DNA of 36,883 nucleotides, taken from positions 1 through 36,883 of IMG/VR virus record IMGVR_UViG_3300033233_000097; one strand, written 5' to 3'. Origin of the DNA: a virus. The notes under the pieces are model-generated. The model was not told the origin of the DNA. It was given only the letters and a program-made list of their open reading frames with translations, and ran no database searches. Shown here one piece after another: positions 19,826-29,900 of the stretch. Position 1 is the stretch's first letter. Each line of letters opens with the position of its first letter. Position numbers and translations under genes: made by a program.

Positions 19826-20958
19826 ATAAGCGTCGTCGAGAACCAACAGTCAGCACTACCTATTGTTTTAGTAGCTGCTGTAGATGAATTTGAAATAGCT
19901 ATTCCTGTTGAAAAATATCTACCCCATCTTCCATAATCCAAAGAAAAATTAGCCGTAGCTGCAACTAAAAATGTTACTACAGGTACTGCGCCATCAGCTG
20001 GAACTGTTGTAGAATTAAATAACTGAACAAATTGTCTTCCAGAATTGTTATTATATCCAGTAACAGTAAATAACTTTCCAGCTGATGCTTTCAAAACATG
20101 ACTAGCTTCTAGAACTGTACTATCAATGTTAGTTAGAGCATATGTAGCAGTAGCATCTGGTGATGGAGTTTCTGGAATAACAGTTTGATCTGTGGGCAAA
20201 ACTACTCTTAATGTTTGTGCGCTAATTGTCCCCGCCCCAAATGACGCGGCTCCAGTTGCATTCCCTATTTGTGCAGCAGATCTCAAGGTATTAGCTCCAA
20301 CAGTCCCAAAATTTGTATCTAGAGTTGTTGGAAGATTAGACACTGTGACTGTACCAGAAATAACCCATGGACTTGTAGATTGAGTGACTGGAATGGAAGT
20401 TTGATCAGTAGGTAGTACAACTCTTAAAGTCTGGGAAGTTGTAGTTCCTGCATTAAAAGCCGCAGCCCCTGTAGCATTGCCAATCTGTGCTGCTGTACGA
20501 ATTGTACTTGCACCAACAGTTCCATAATTAGTATCAACAGTTGTTGGGAAATTTGAAGTAGCTACAGTTCCAGATATGACCCATGGTGAAGTTCCTTGCG
20601 TTGCTGAAATAGTACCAGATACAACCCAAGGAGAAGTACTTTGAGTAACTGCTACAGTTCCAGATACCGCCACAGCGGATTGATCACTAGCAATAACAAC
20701 AGGAATACTAGCGGTCATAGCCTTTTGACCTAGAGTCGTCGATGTTCCACCATATTTGGTGATATTCACATCTTGAGTTCCAGATGGAGTAAATGAAACT
20801 GGGACAGGACTATTATCAGAAGCAATTGCAACACGAAGTGTTCCAGTTGTCGCAATACCATTACCAACAGAGGGAGCAACTCCATTTATTCCAACAAGAT
20901 TAACATCAGCTGTTGTTGTGCTAGATGAATTAGGTATTCTAATATATAGAGTACTCAT
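19822..20958 (-). CDS. Repeat-containing fibre or decoration protein, 378 aa
   Basis: Built of internal repeats: a SPWVISG-x-x-x-x-SN(F/L)PTT-(V/L)DTN(Y/F)GTVGA(S/N)T(I/L)R segment then AAQIGNATGAA and TLRVVLPTDQ occurs twice, 72 residues apart (residues about 124-195 and 196-267), with a partial copy (SPWVVSG) at 109. The last 110 residues (TALTNIDSTVLEASHVLKASAGKLFTVTGYNN...) form a distinct non-repeat domain, a common C-terminal module in phage surface proteins. It overlaps the 114-residue gene by four bases. A head or tail fibre is likely. Confidence 0.7.
   Translation of the reverse strand: MSTLYIRIPNSSSTTTADVNLVGINGVAPSVGNGIATTGTLRVAIASDNSPVPVSFTPSGTQDVNITKYGGTSTTLGQKAMTASIPVVIASDQSAVAVSGTVAVTQSTSPWVVSGTISATQGTSPWVISGTVATSNFPTTVDTNYGTVGASTIRTAAQIGNATGAAAFNAGTTTSQTLRVVLPTDQTSIPVTQSTSPWVISGTVTVSNLPTTLDTNFGTVGANTLRSAAQIGNATGAASFGAGTISAQTLRVVLPTDQTVIPETPSPDATATYALTNIDSTVLEASHVLKASAGKLFTVTGYNNNSGRQFVQLFNSTTVPADGAVPVVTFLVAATANFSLDYGRWGRYFSTGIAISNSSTAATKTIGSADCWFSTTLI
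20179..20589 (-). repeat. Two tandem 216-base coding repeats
   Basis: Two adjacent units of about 216 bases within the 378-residue gene encode near-identical 72-residue blocks, each with the SPWVISGTV, TVGA and PTDQ(T) landmarks. They are diverged at DNA level, so a recent unequal exchange is unlikely, but the unit could still expand or contract. Confidence 0.65.
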
Positions 20959-21299
20959 TGCATCCTCGCAGACAATTTAGCATTGCAAGTCCCACTGCCA
21001 GATCCAAATACATATCTAATTCTTACATAAACGAAGGCAGTTCTTTCATAATCAATTCCAATATCATTTGGGCTCCCTGCAGATATTGAGGCTGAAGGAG
21101 TCATGGGAATGGAAACGAAGTTAGTATTATCTAGAGACACATCCCAAAAGAATTCTCCTGTAGGACTTCCTGTAATTACAATCTGAACTGATACGTCATC
21201 TAGAAATTGGACATTAGTAGAATTAGAAGTGATATTCCCAGACATATCTCCATTTGTTATTATGTATATGGGAGTTAATGTATTTTTCCTTCCAGACAT
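20955..21299 (-). CDS. Small virion-type beta-sandwich protein, 114 aa
   Basis: Beta-rich, low in charge, ending VYVRIRYVFGSGSGTCNAKLSARMQ, which matches the end of the 119-residue protein at 14279-14638. The two are probable paralogues with a shared beta-sandwich module. It lies directly before the repeat-containing fibre-type gene with a four-base overlap and one base after the 1001-residue gene. It may be a fibre-base or decoration protein. Confidence 0.65.
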   Translation of the reverse strand: MSGRKNTLTPIYIITNGDMSGNITSNSTNVQFLDDVSVQIVITGSPTGEFFWDVSLDNTNFVSIPMTPSASISAGSPNDIGIDYERTAFVYVRIRYVFGSGSGTCNAKLSARMQ

Positions 21300-24200
21300 T
21301 AGACACCTTCTCTTTGAGCTGATTTTTGAATATCAGTCATAGAGCTCTCAGCTATCTTTAGATTATCTAATCCTTTCTGACTTCCTTTGACTGTATTGGC
21401 CACTTCATTGGCGGCTTGTTGTTGACCTCCACCAGCCATTATCATTTGAGTTGAGGCTATTTGCTGTTGATTTAGAGAGTCTACTAGATCTTCATTTAAG
21501 AACTGACTTAAGGCTAATTTGGTTCTATATGGTATTTCATTTGAATCATGTTTAGATAAGAAATCAGTCATTTTATCCTGAACTTCAACTCTCATTTGTT
21601 GATAAAGTTTAGGATAAACACTAGTTAATCCATCCATATCTTCTGGAGTTAAATCCCCAACTTTAAGCCTAGTCATAACTTCTAAAGGCTTTTGAACAAC
21701 CCGATGATATCTATCAAATTGAGCTATTTCAGAATTGGATGGAACATATGCAGGAGATAACAATGATGATGGCCCTGTTGGAACCTTAGATGCTAAGAAT
21801 TGTGTAGCTCTAATAGCTGTTTGTTGAAGGGCTGAACTTATTTGTGGAGCTGCATGAAAGAATGAATCTGTAACTTCATGAAGTTTATCGACGAAATATT
21901 CAGGATTATTATTTAAATGATTTATATTATCTGCGACTTGCTGATGTTTAACTGCTCTTTCATCATGAGTTTCATGAACTATCTTAGCGCCAATATATCC
22001 AGTTAATGGCTCTCTGAAATTAAATAACTTTTTAGCCTTACCAGATATATCTTGGGAAGTTTTCTGTGCCATCTTTTCCATATTAGATAATATGGTATAT
22101 TTCTTTGCTTTATTTTCATATTGTCCTGCTAAGACCTCATCTATTTCTCTTGCTTGTTTTGCTTCTCCCATTTTATCAGATAAAAATTTCAATGCGTTTC
22201 CAGGAACAGAAGCCAAGCCCTCTTTCGATAAATAATGTGATATGTGTTTCATTTTTTCTAAAAGGCTTAATTTTGTAGCTGTTCCAGAAGGATTTAATGG
22301 TCCTGAATCAGGCAATATTCTCATTATATCTGTTAGGGCATGAATCCTGGATAATCTATCTTGATTGTCTTTAAAAGCCTCATTTAATTCTGGAGATTTC
22401 CCTTTTAAAAATGAATTAAATCTTTTAGATGAAAACCCATTAGTCGCTGCATCAGTAACTTTTTCCATATTATGAGAAAGATAATTTCCAACAACTTTAT
22501 TAAATTCATTATGACCTAAGATTTCTTTTGCTGCTTTAACAGATATAGTATTACCAAATATTCTAGATATTACATCTTCTGGCTTTATAGTTTTACCAAA
22601 AGATTTGGCACTAATACTTCCACCCATTATTCTTTCTAATACTTCTCTATTGGCTTCATTTATTGCATATTTCTTAAAGGCTTCTCTTACTTCCATTGAT
22701 GGATTTAATGCTTGTACATTGTCCTGTATTACATCCATTAATCCTTTTTTAAGAGAACTTAATTGCATTGCTTCTCTTGGCTTCATCCAGTCTATTCTAT
22801 CGGAAACAGCTTCTCTTATATTTCTAAGTCCACCAATAGTTACTTTTTCATTTAATCCATCAACTACATCTTTCATTGCATTATAGGTTTCACGACTAAC
22901 TGGTAGTGATGCTCTATATGGAAACATTGAATATTTACCATTCTCTATTTTTAAAACATCAGATGTTCCTGGAATTGCTCCTTCTAGACTTGTTAATATT
23001 TTTCCAGGTTCTGTTATTGAATTAAGTCGTGTTTTATCAAAATCTTTGAAAAATGGTCCTAGTGATTCTTTTTCATCTTTATATTGTTTGCTAAATCCTT
23101 TTATTAAATCATTACCAGCTTTAACTGGATCTGAAGTTAAATTTTCTCCTAATGATTCAATTGTTGTTTTAGTTTTTGCAAGAGCTTCTTGTTTTTGTAA
23201 TATTTCATAATCTCTAATTGTTTTTCCTGCAAAATTATCAGATTCTTTTATTGCCTTGTATTTATCTCTAATATTTTGATCAACAAGACTTTCTAACTGA
23301 AGCTTAGTAACAGGCAATTCCATATCTGGAACTTTAATTGCAGCATCATGAAGTAATTCTTTTCCAGGTAAATCAGTAGACAATCCCATATATTGAGCTG
23401 AGGCAAGTTTCTGTCTCATATCTTCTAAAGATCCTGGAGGACCAGGAGCCGCCACTTCAGATATAGAATCTCTTAGGGCTGCTTTTTGTATTTCTTTATC
23501 AAAGAATTTATTTTTAATTCCTGCATAAGAACCAGAAAGGCCACCTACTGCACCTCCCATAGCTCCTGATAAGAGAGCGCTTAAACCAACATTAGATATA
23601 AGTCTTTCAGCATTAACATCTGGATCTCCAAGAATAGCTTCATGGATAGTTTGTCCTAAACCATATATAGAACCTTCTACAGCTGACCCTAAAGCGTATG
23701 ATCCTGATTGATTTAGAATCTTGGCAGCAATAGAAGCGTTTTCAGGAGTTGATAATAGATTGGCTGCTTTTCCACCTATCTTACTAACAGCAGATACAGG
23801 ATTAACAACATCAAGACCTGCCAGAGTTGTCTTAGCAGCAGCCAAGTCGGCGGCCGCTTTGGCTATCTGGGCAGCATCTCCTGTTGCTTGTGCTGCTTTT
23901 AAAGCATCATAAGCAATCTTTGCTGCATCAGCCTCTGGAGCAACTAAAAGACTTCCACCTATTCCTGTAACTTCTCCGGCTGTATAGGCTTCTGGTTGAT
24001 ATTTCTGTAATGCTTTTTGTTTTTCTGAAGATATTACTGCGGGCACTCCAGGCGCTATTTCAGATGCCATTAAATATGGGGCAATATTAAAAGTAGCTCC
24101 TCCTGCAGCTCCTAATCCAAATGCTTTGATAGCATTTCCAGCTCCAGTTCCATAGGTTTGTTGTTGTTGATAATCTAAAATATCCTGATCTGATGCTGGC

Positions 24201-24304
24201 TTATAACCATATTGAGCTAATGCTGTTTGTGATTGGCTTTTAGGTATGGATACCAATTTCCCAGCTGGATTAATAACATTTACGGATTCTTCTTGAGTAT
24301 CCAT
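21299..24304 (-). CDS. Large internal virion / DNA-ejection type protein, 1001 aa
   Basis: The largest of three consecutive ejection-type genes. It is rich in Ala, Lys, Gln and Glu, mostly helical, with a hydrophobic Gly/Ala segment (residues about 55-85, GNAIKAFGLGAAGGATFNIAPYLMA) and another at about 235-255 (GLSALLSGAMGGAVGGLSG), able to insert in membrane. The middle is a long coiled-coil-like helical region. Proteins of this kind leave the head with the DNA and form a channel in the host envelope. Homology to a named gp is not claimed. The start overlaps the next gene by one base. Confidence 0.65.
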   Translation of the reverse strand: MDTQEESVNVINPAGKLVSIPKSQSQTALAQYGYKPASDQDILDYQQQQTYGTGAGNAIKAFGLGAAGGATFNIAPYLMASEIAPGVPAVISSEKQKALQKYQPEAYTAGEVTGIGGSLLVAPEADAAKIAYDALKAAQATGDAAQIAKAAADLAAAKTTLAGLDVVNPVSAVSKIGGKAANLLSTPENASIAAKILNQSGSYALGSAVEGSIYGLGQTIHEAILGDPDVNAERLISNVGLSALLSGAMGGAVGGLSGSYAGIKNKFFDKEIQKAALRDSISEVAAPGPPGSLEDMRQKLASAQYMGLSTDLPGKELLHDAAIKVPDMELPVTKLQLESLVDQNIRDKYKAIKESDNFAGKTIRDYEILQKQEALAKTKTTIESLGENLTSDPVKAGNDLIKGFSKQYKDEKESLGPFFKDFDKTRLNSITEPGKILTSLEGAIPGTSDVLKIENGKYSMFPYRASLPVSRETYNAMKDVVDGLNEKVTIGGLRNIREAVSDRIDWMKPREAMQLSSLKKGLMDVIQDNVQALNPSMEVREAFKKYAINEANREVLERIMGGSISAKSFGKTIKPEDVISRIFGNTISVKAAKEILGHNEFNKVVGNYLSHNMEKVTDAATNGFSSKRFNSFLKGKSPELNEAFKDNQDRLSRIHALTDIMRILPDSGPLNPSGTATKLSLLEKMKHISHYLSKEGLASVPGNALKFLSDKMGEAKQAREIDEVLAGQYENKAKKYTILSNMEKMAQKTSQDISGKAKKLFNFREPLTGYIGAKIVHETHDERAVKHQQVADNINHLNNNPEYFVDKLHEVTDSFFHAAPQISSALQQTAIRATQFLASKVPTGPSSLLSPAYVPSNSEIAQFDRYHRVVQKPLEVMTRLKVGDLTPEDMDGLTSVYPKLYQQMRVEVQDKMTDFLSKHDSNEIPYRTKLALSQFLNEDLVDSLNQQQIASTQMIMAGGGQQQAANEVANTVKGSQKGLDNLKIAESSMTDIQKSAQREGV

Positions 24305-25698
24305 TATTTTCCTAACTTAGGAGCACTTTCTTTTATTTGTCCTGGATTGTATCCTTCTAAATGATTTTGATATTCTGAATTTTTCTTATCTCTAATAGCA
24401 TCTTTTAACATTTGTAATCGTTTAATAGCTTCTCCACTTCGAAATTGACCAGGATCAGGTATCATCTTTTCAAATTGCTTTGCAGCATCTCCAGTACCAA
24501 CTCTTTTTAAATCTTGTAGTCTATGGAATGATGTAAGCATTTGAGCTCTTAAAGCTTCTCCAGCATGATAATGTTCACTTCCTACTCCAAAAGCTCCAGC
24601 CCCAAAGCCTTCTTGAGCATGTGTAATAGCTTTATCAACGTTTTTATCTAATTCATCTAAAGTACTTAAAACATCACTTGTTTCTTTTGCTTGTTCTTTA
24701 GTTTTAGAAAGAGCAAAACCTGATGGAGTCCCTGGAGTACTAACTAATCTTTCTCTTGTTGATGGATCTAGAGCTTCTATATTTACTTGTCCTGGAACTT
24801 TACCACCCCCACCACTTAATTCCATCGCAGCTTGTCTTTGTGCTAATTGAACAGATAGAGGAATCATCTGAGATACTAATTGAGCATTAGCTATATGATA
24901 ATTAGCAAGAGCTTGAGGAGTTCCGGCTTTGGCTGCAGATGCAGCAAGTTGTCCTTGTAATGTAGACATATATTGAAGACGAGTAGCAGCTTCTGCATCT
25001 TGAACATTTTTATATCTATCTAAATTAAATCTTAGCAAACTTTGTTGTTTACCAATATTTGCTTTTTGAGAATCAATATCTTGATCTATAGTTCTATTAA
25101 TAATTTCTAAAGCTTCATTTTTATTATTACCTAAAATTGCAGAACCAATAGATCCTAGAACTATTCCTACTGTTGCCGCTACTTTAGAGGCAGTAGAAGC
25201 ATTATTCCAAACTCTATTTGGATCTATTTTAGATGAAGCAACATCTTGGAAGTTTTGTTGTAATTGATTTTCAATATCTTGTTTCTTATTATTATATGTT
25301 TGAATTGATTTATCCATTTGTGTATTAAAATTCTGATAAAGTTTAGCTTGTTCTCCAGACAAAGCAGCTTGACTAGTTGCAAGTCCTTTAATTCCAGCTT
25401 GTTGTTCCTGAAATATATCTTTTAATGGAGATGGCAAATTTAATTGTGGGCTAGTTGGAACAGTTGGAACATTTTCTGCAGATGCTTGAGGAGCTGCTGG
25501 TGCTGCAGAGGATTGGTTTGATTCTTCAATAGATGCATCAACAGCATCTTTAGGTATTTGTACTGACTTGCCCATTTCTCTTATCTTGGCAACTAGATCA
25601 GGGCTTAATCCATTTTTAGCTACATTAAATGTACTTCCATCTGGATGTTGTATTTTAAATAGATCATCATTCTCATTAGCTATACTATAATCAGACAT
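24304..25698 (-). CDS. Internal virion / DNA-ejection type protein, 464 aa
   Basis: N-terminal unique part (residues 1-50), a Ser/Ala/Pro linker (about 60-95), then an alpha-helical body with a single strong hydrophobic helix VAATVGIVLGSIGSAILG (about 170-187), and a C-terminal helical part. Gln/Asn/Lys-rich in the middle. The pattern is typical of podovirus ejection proteins that insert in membrane on infection. It sits between the 1001- and 306-residue genes with one-base overlaps, so the three are translationally coupled. Confidence 0.65.
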   Translation of the reverse strand: MSDYSIANENDDLFKIQHPDGSTFNVAKNGLSPDLVAKIREMGKSVQIPKDAVDASIEESNQSSAAPAAPQASAENVPTVPTSPQLNLPSPLKDIFQEQQAGIKGLATSQAALSGEQAKLYQNFNTQMDKSIQTYNNKKQDIENQLQQNFQDVASSKIDPNRVWNNASTASKVAATVGIVLGSIGSAILGNNKNEALEIINRTIDQDIDSQKANIGKQQSLLRFNLDRYKNVQDAEAATRLQYMSTLQGQLAASAAKAGTPQALANYHIANAQLVSQMIPLSVQLAQRQAAMELSGGGGKVPGQVNIEALDPSTRERLVSTPGTPSGFALSKTKEQAKETSDVLSTLDELDKNVDKAITHAQEGFGAGAFGVGSEHYHAGEALRAQMLTSFHRLQDLKRVGTGDAAKQFEKMIPDPGQFRSGEAIKRLQMLKDAIRDKKNSEYQNHLEGYNPGQIKESAPKLGK

Positions 25699-26618
25699 TA
25701 TGCGCCTCTTACTCTCTTTTCTAATTTGTCCATTCGATCCATCAATTTTTGATGAGAAGCAAGAACATCCCCATAACTCAATTCTTTTTTACTTGCTTGT
25801 CCTTTAATATGTTCTACGAATTCTTTAGCTTTATCGCCAGCATCTTTGCTCTTAGTTACAGTTCTTGGAAGAACAATTTCATCTGGAGATAATTTAGCAT
25901 CCACAGTATCATTTTTAGGATCATCACCACCAAATTTAGCTTCCCCAGGAACTTCTCCACCATCACTTAATCCAAACATCTTTCCTGCAGCAGCACCACC
26001 ACCACTAATTGCTCCTCCTAATATTTTCTGACCATATTCTGCTCCTTGTTGTGCTCTTGCAGCATTTAATTGATTCTGTTGATTGGTTTGTCCTAATAAT
26101 GCTTGATTTTGAGCAGCATTAGCACTTTGAAATAATTGTTGTTGTTCTAAAGATTGACCTCCCAATGTTCCTAAAACTCCTCCTAATTGTTGTTGAGCTC
26201 CTAGTTGCTCTTGGGACCTAAGCAATCCTGATTGTCCTGCCATCTCTTGACCTGTCATTGCAGCATTCTGGGCTATTGCTCTTGTTGCGAGAGCGGGATT
26301 AATTCCTTTTTGTGAAGCAATAAGTCCAGCATTCTGAGCAATATTTCTATTAGTGGCTTGTTGTAATTGAGATTGAGCAAGACTAGGACCTTGACCTCTT
26401 GTTTGTGCTTGTAAAGCCTCTGCTAGAGCTTGTTCATTTTGAAAGTTTCTATTTGAAACATCTTGGCTACTTTTAATAGCTCCTGCGAATTGCTGTGTAT
26501 TTAATGGAGCAGATGCAGGATTGAATGTATTTCTAGATCCAAAGGCCCCACTTTGACCCAGCATTCCACCTATTGCCGGAGCTGCTATTTGTGCTATTCC
26601 ACCCGCTATTCCACCCAT
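25698..26618 (-). CDS. Gln/Ala/Gly-rich internal virion-type protein, 306 aa
   Basis: Starts with a hydrophobic Gly/Ala/Ile helix (MGGIAGGIAQIAAPAIGGMLGQ), then a Gln/Ala/Asn-rich helical region (residues 40-190), and a second Gly/Ala patch (ILGGAISGGGAAAGKMFG). Near 220-255 is GGEVPGEAKFGGDDPKNDTVDAKLSPDEIVLPRTV, a short module seen in several phage virion proteins of unknown role. The end is a charged helix. It is the first of three ejection-type genes, translated after the 124-residue GNAT-like gene. A membrane-penetrating role is inference. Confidence 0.65.
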   Translation of the reverse strand: MGGIAGGIAQIAAPAIGGMLGQSGAFGSRNTFNPASAPLNTQQFAGAIKSSQDVSNRNFQNEQALAEALQAQTRGQGPSLAQSQLQQATNRNIAQNAGLIASQKGINPALATRAIAQNAAMTGQEMAGQSGLLRSQEQLGAQQQLGGVLGTLGGQSLEQQQLFQSANAAQNQALLGQTNQQNQLNAARAQQGAEYGQKILGGAISGGGAAAGKMFGLSDGGEVPGEAKFGGDDPKNDTVDAKLSPDEIVLPRTVTKSKDAGDKAKEFVEHIKGQASKKELSYGDVLASHQKLMDRMDKLEKRVRGA

Positions 26619-26993
26619 TTATATCTCCTTAAAGTAAGATGAATGCTCTCCTGTATAAATAAATCCATTCTCTGTAGCTAAGATTTTAATAACATCGAAT
26701 TTAGTATCAAACTTAATTGCTTTGATTCCTATTTGTTTAGCGTATCCCAAAAGACTTGTAGTAATTGCTCTTAAAGAATCAACTCTTTGGTTAGGCTCTT
26801 GTTCAGAATTTGTAATATACATATCTAATAATCCTATATTTCCATCTGTTTGATAAAGAAACCCTGCAGCCATATCTTCGACTAAATAGCCAATCTTAGG
26901 CAAATATTCCTTTGATGGTGCTGGCAGTCCTCTTTTTTCCCACCATTTACACATTTCCATATAATCCAATTCTGTATATCTCCTTGATTTCAT
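26619..26993 (-). CDS. GNAT-like acetyltransferase fold protein, 124 aa
   Basis: Short GNAT-type protein: TELDYMEMCKWWEKRGLPAPSKEYLPKIGYLVEDMAAGFLYQTDGNIGLLDMYITN is the first half of the fold, and RAITTSLLGYAKQIGIKAIKFDTKFDVIKILATENGFIYTGEHSSYFKEI the second, with the typical late-helix then strand. It lacks a clear acetyl-CoA P-loop (R/Q-x-x-G-x-G/A), so it may bind but not catalyse. Similar phage proteins lie next to tail or ejection genes. It overlaps the nozzle-type gene upstream by four bases. Confidence 0.6.
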   Translation of the reverse strand: MKSRRYTELDYMEMCKWWEKRGLPAPSKEYLPKIGYLVEDMAAGFLYQTDGNIGLLDMYITNSEQEPNQRVDSLRAITTSLLGYAKQIGIKAIKFDTKFDVIKILATENGFIYTGEHSSYFKEI

Positions 26994-29900
26994 CCAAATG
27001 TATTTCCTGGACCCAACTTCTTGAAGAGTCCTTTCTTTAATCCTATTTCAAACGATATGGCAGATATGCTAGCACTTTCACCAAAATCTGGTTCTTGAGC
27101 ATCTTGTAGAGTCACCTGAACAGTTTCTGTCTTTTGCTCATTAAGCCTTACTCGCCATTGGTATAGTGGAAATAATCCACCATAAACAGGATCAGCACCA
27201 TATGGTGATACTGACCCATACAAATCTGATGGAAATGCAGCTCCAGCATCAATTATCTCTTCTTGAGTAATATAAGGATTGAAATCATGTGCAAAACTTA
27301 CAAGTAATTTATGAGGAGTGTTGTATTCACCTAAAACAAGCATTCTCCATACTCTTTGAAATCCTTGGATACCAACAAAAGACAACCATGAAGTAACAAT
27401 TTTCCATCTTATGAATTCTCCATCATCACTGAATTGTCCTGGAGTTTCTTGTTTTACCAAACCATTTGATTGCAAATATGTATGTTTATCTTGAAATATT
27501 GTAGCATCAACTGCATTCACATTAGTAAAAACGCTCCATTGAAGTTTGAAGTAATCATAAACAAGACATATTCCACTATCTAATGTGAATCTAACTTGAT
27601 TAGTAGGACCTATAAGTTTAGCTGAAGTCACAGTATCAGAATTATAAATCTCAACATCTGCACCAATATATTGTGCATTTAAACTTCTATCTAAAAGATA
27701 TATTCCTTTTTCAGATTTAAACATTATTCCTAAAGGCATTAAAACTGGAGAGGCGATCTCAGTACATCCAACATCTGTTGCTATTAATTGTGGTGAACTA
27801 AAATCATTATTTGCGCCATTAGGTGAAGGTCCTTCTCCAACCATATAAAATATGTTCTGGTTCTTGAATAAGATCAATTTATCATCCATTTGAAGTGATA
27901 CTGTAAGATCACCTCCTTTTTGATCTATATTTTGAACAAACTCAGCTGTAAATTCGACCGGACTTCCAGGAATGACTTGTTTGGAATAATAGAATTGGTT
28001 TGGAGATTCAGATGGTATCAGAATAACACGATTCTTATAAGATGAGATGCTTTTACTTACTGGAGGAGCTATATTTCCTAATTCTCCACCATTTGTGTAT
28101 AATTGTTCATTTCCAATTATCTGAGTATCTCCAGTTCCATCATAGAAAGTAACTGAATCAACAGTTTTGTCATTAAATGTTGGTGAAGTTATAGATGAAA
28201 CCAAATAAAATAGAGTTCCATCTCCTTCGGTTCTATAAACTTTAATCAATACTCCTGTTTTAGACGTCACTCTTAACGTTGGAATTGTTAATGTCACAGC
28301 AAAAACAGTATTTGTGTTGAAAGTAGCACTTGTCTGAGTGGCTGTAGCTGGTTGAGATAGTGTTATTATATTACTTGCAATAGTTTCAATAGTTGTATCT
28401 GTAAATAATGTTGCCCCAGCATTGGTATCAGTTATTGTTTCTCCAACTACTAATTGAGCAGATGCATTAATGAACGCATCAAATATTACTCCAACAGTTG
28501 TTGCTCCAAAGTTAACATTCACAGTTACAGTATTAGTTCCAAGACTAACTATTCTCAAAATATTGGCTGGATAAACTCCTGCAATAGCCACATGCTGACC
28601 TGGACTCAGAAATGTGGTTATGAATGAAGCATTAACGTTTGTGATATCAGGAGATCCAATCATAGTATCTCCTGTGAATCTTTGAGTTATTACAGCAACT
28701 GTATTTGTCTTAGTAGTGCTTGCCGGTTGACTTAAAGTTAAAGTCTTTCCACTTATTGAATTGATAATTGTATTATTTGGAAAATCTCCAGAGTTTGTAT
28801 CAAATCTTTGTCCTTGTCCTACAGGTCCACTAAATCCAACAAGACCTGAAGTATCAGTTACTGTTATCGTCGAAGATCCTGAAGTCCATGTTCCTATGAG
28901 ATTAAGATATTGCATATCTCCAGGAGTCATTGTCACAGAACCATTTTTAGTTGATGCTAAGAAACTAAAGTTTGGCCTTAATGTCATTATTACACTAGCG
29001 GTAGTTCCTGTAGCATTCTGGGATATTAAAATACTATTAGATGAGATTATTCCTATTACATAAGTATTTAATGGAATATCTGTTCCAGTGATTATGGCTC
29101 CTATAGTAATACTAGCAATACTAGATACATTCGTAAGAGTCTGAGATGAGTTTGTATCGGCTGTGAAATTAAAAGCCGTTTGAGCTGTATTTGGATTTAA
29201 ATCAACCGTTAATGGAACACTAGGCGTGGATCTATGAATCTGTCCATAATTATCAGTCCATTCATAAGTCACAGCATATTGATATTGCTTGGGGCTTAGC
29301 GCTCCATCTATGTTTTGAACTGTATTAGTAACTTGCTCTGGATATATAACAAAGTTCTGTTCAACTGTTGTGGCACCATCATACATTGATAATTGTCCAC
29401 CAGTTAATTGAAGATTATTTCCTAGTTCTATTTTCTGTGTAGCTTGTTCTGTGAAGTCTAATACTGAAAACATTACTCCTAATTGAAAATATACTTGTCC
29501 ACCAGTTTGAGTCGTTACAAAGTCTTTCTGAAGATAAGAAATTTCAAATACTCCGGTAGAAACTTCATTTACATTAGGAACAATCCGTTTAGAAGGAATT
29601 CCTCCACCTAAATCAGGTGATATTTTAGCAAGTACAACTCCTGAATTATTTAATAAGAAATATGTAGGTTGGAGTGGACTATCAAATGCAAGAATAATCA
29701 AAGACATATTATTATAAAAGAAAGATTTAGAAGCTATTCCGATAGATCTACATAGAACTGATGGCGTTCCTACTGTTCCAGATACTGTTAATGTATTTAT
29801 TTTAGTAAAGAAATTAGAATTAGGAGTTCCACTAACATCATAAAATAATTGTCCCAAAGTTCCATTATAATCTCCGGTAACTCTCTGGACATTAGCAATA

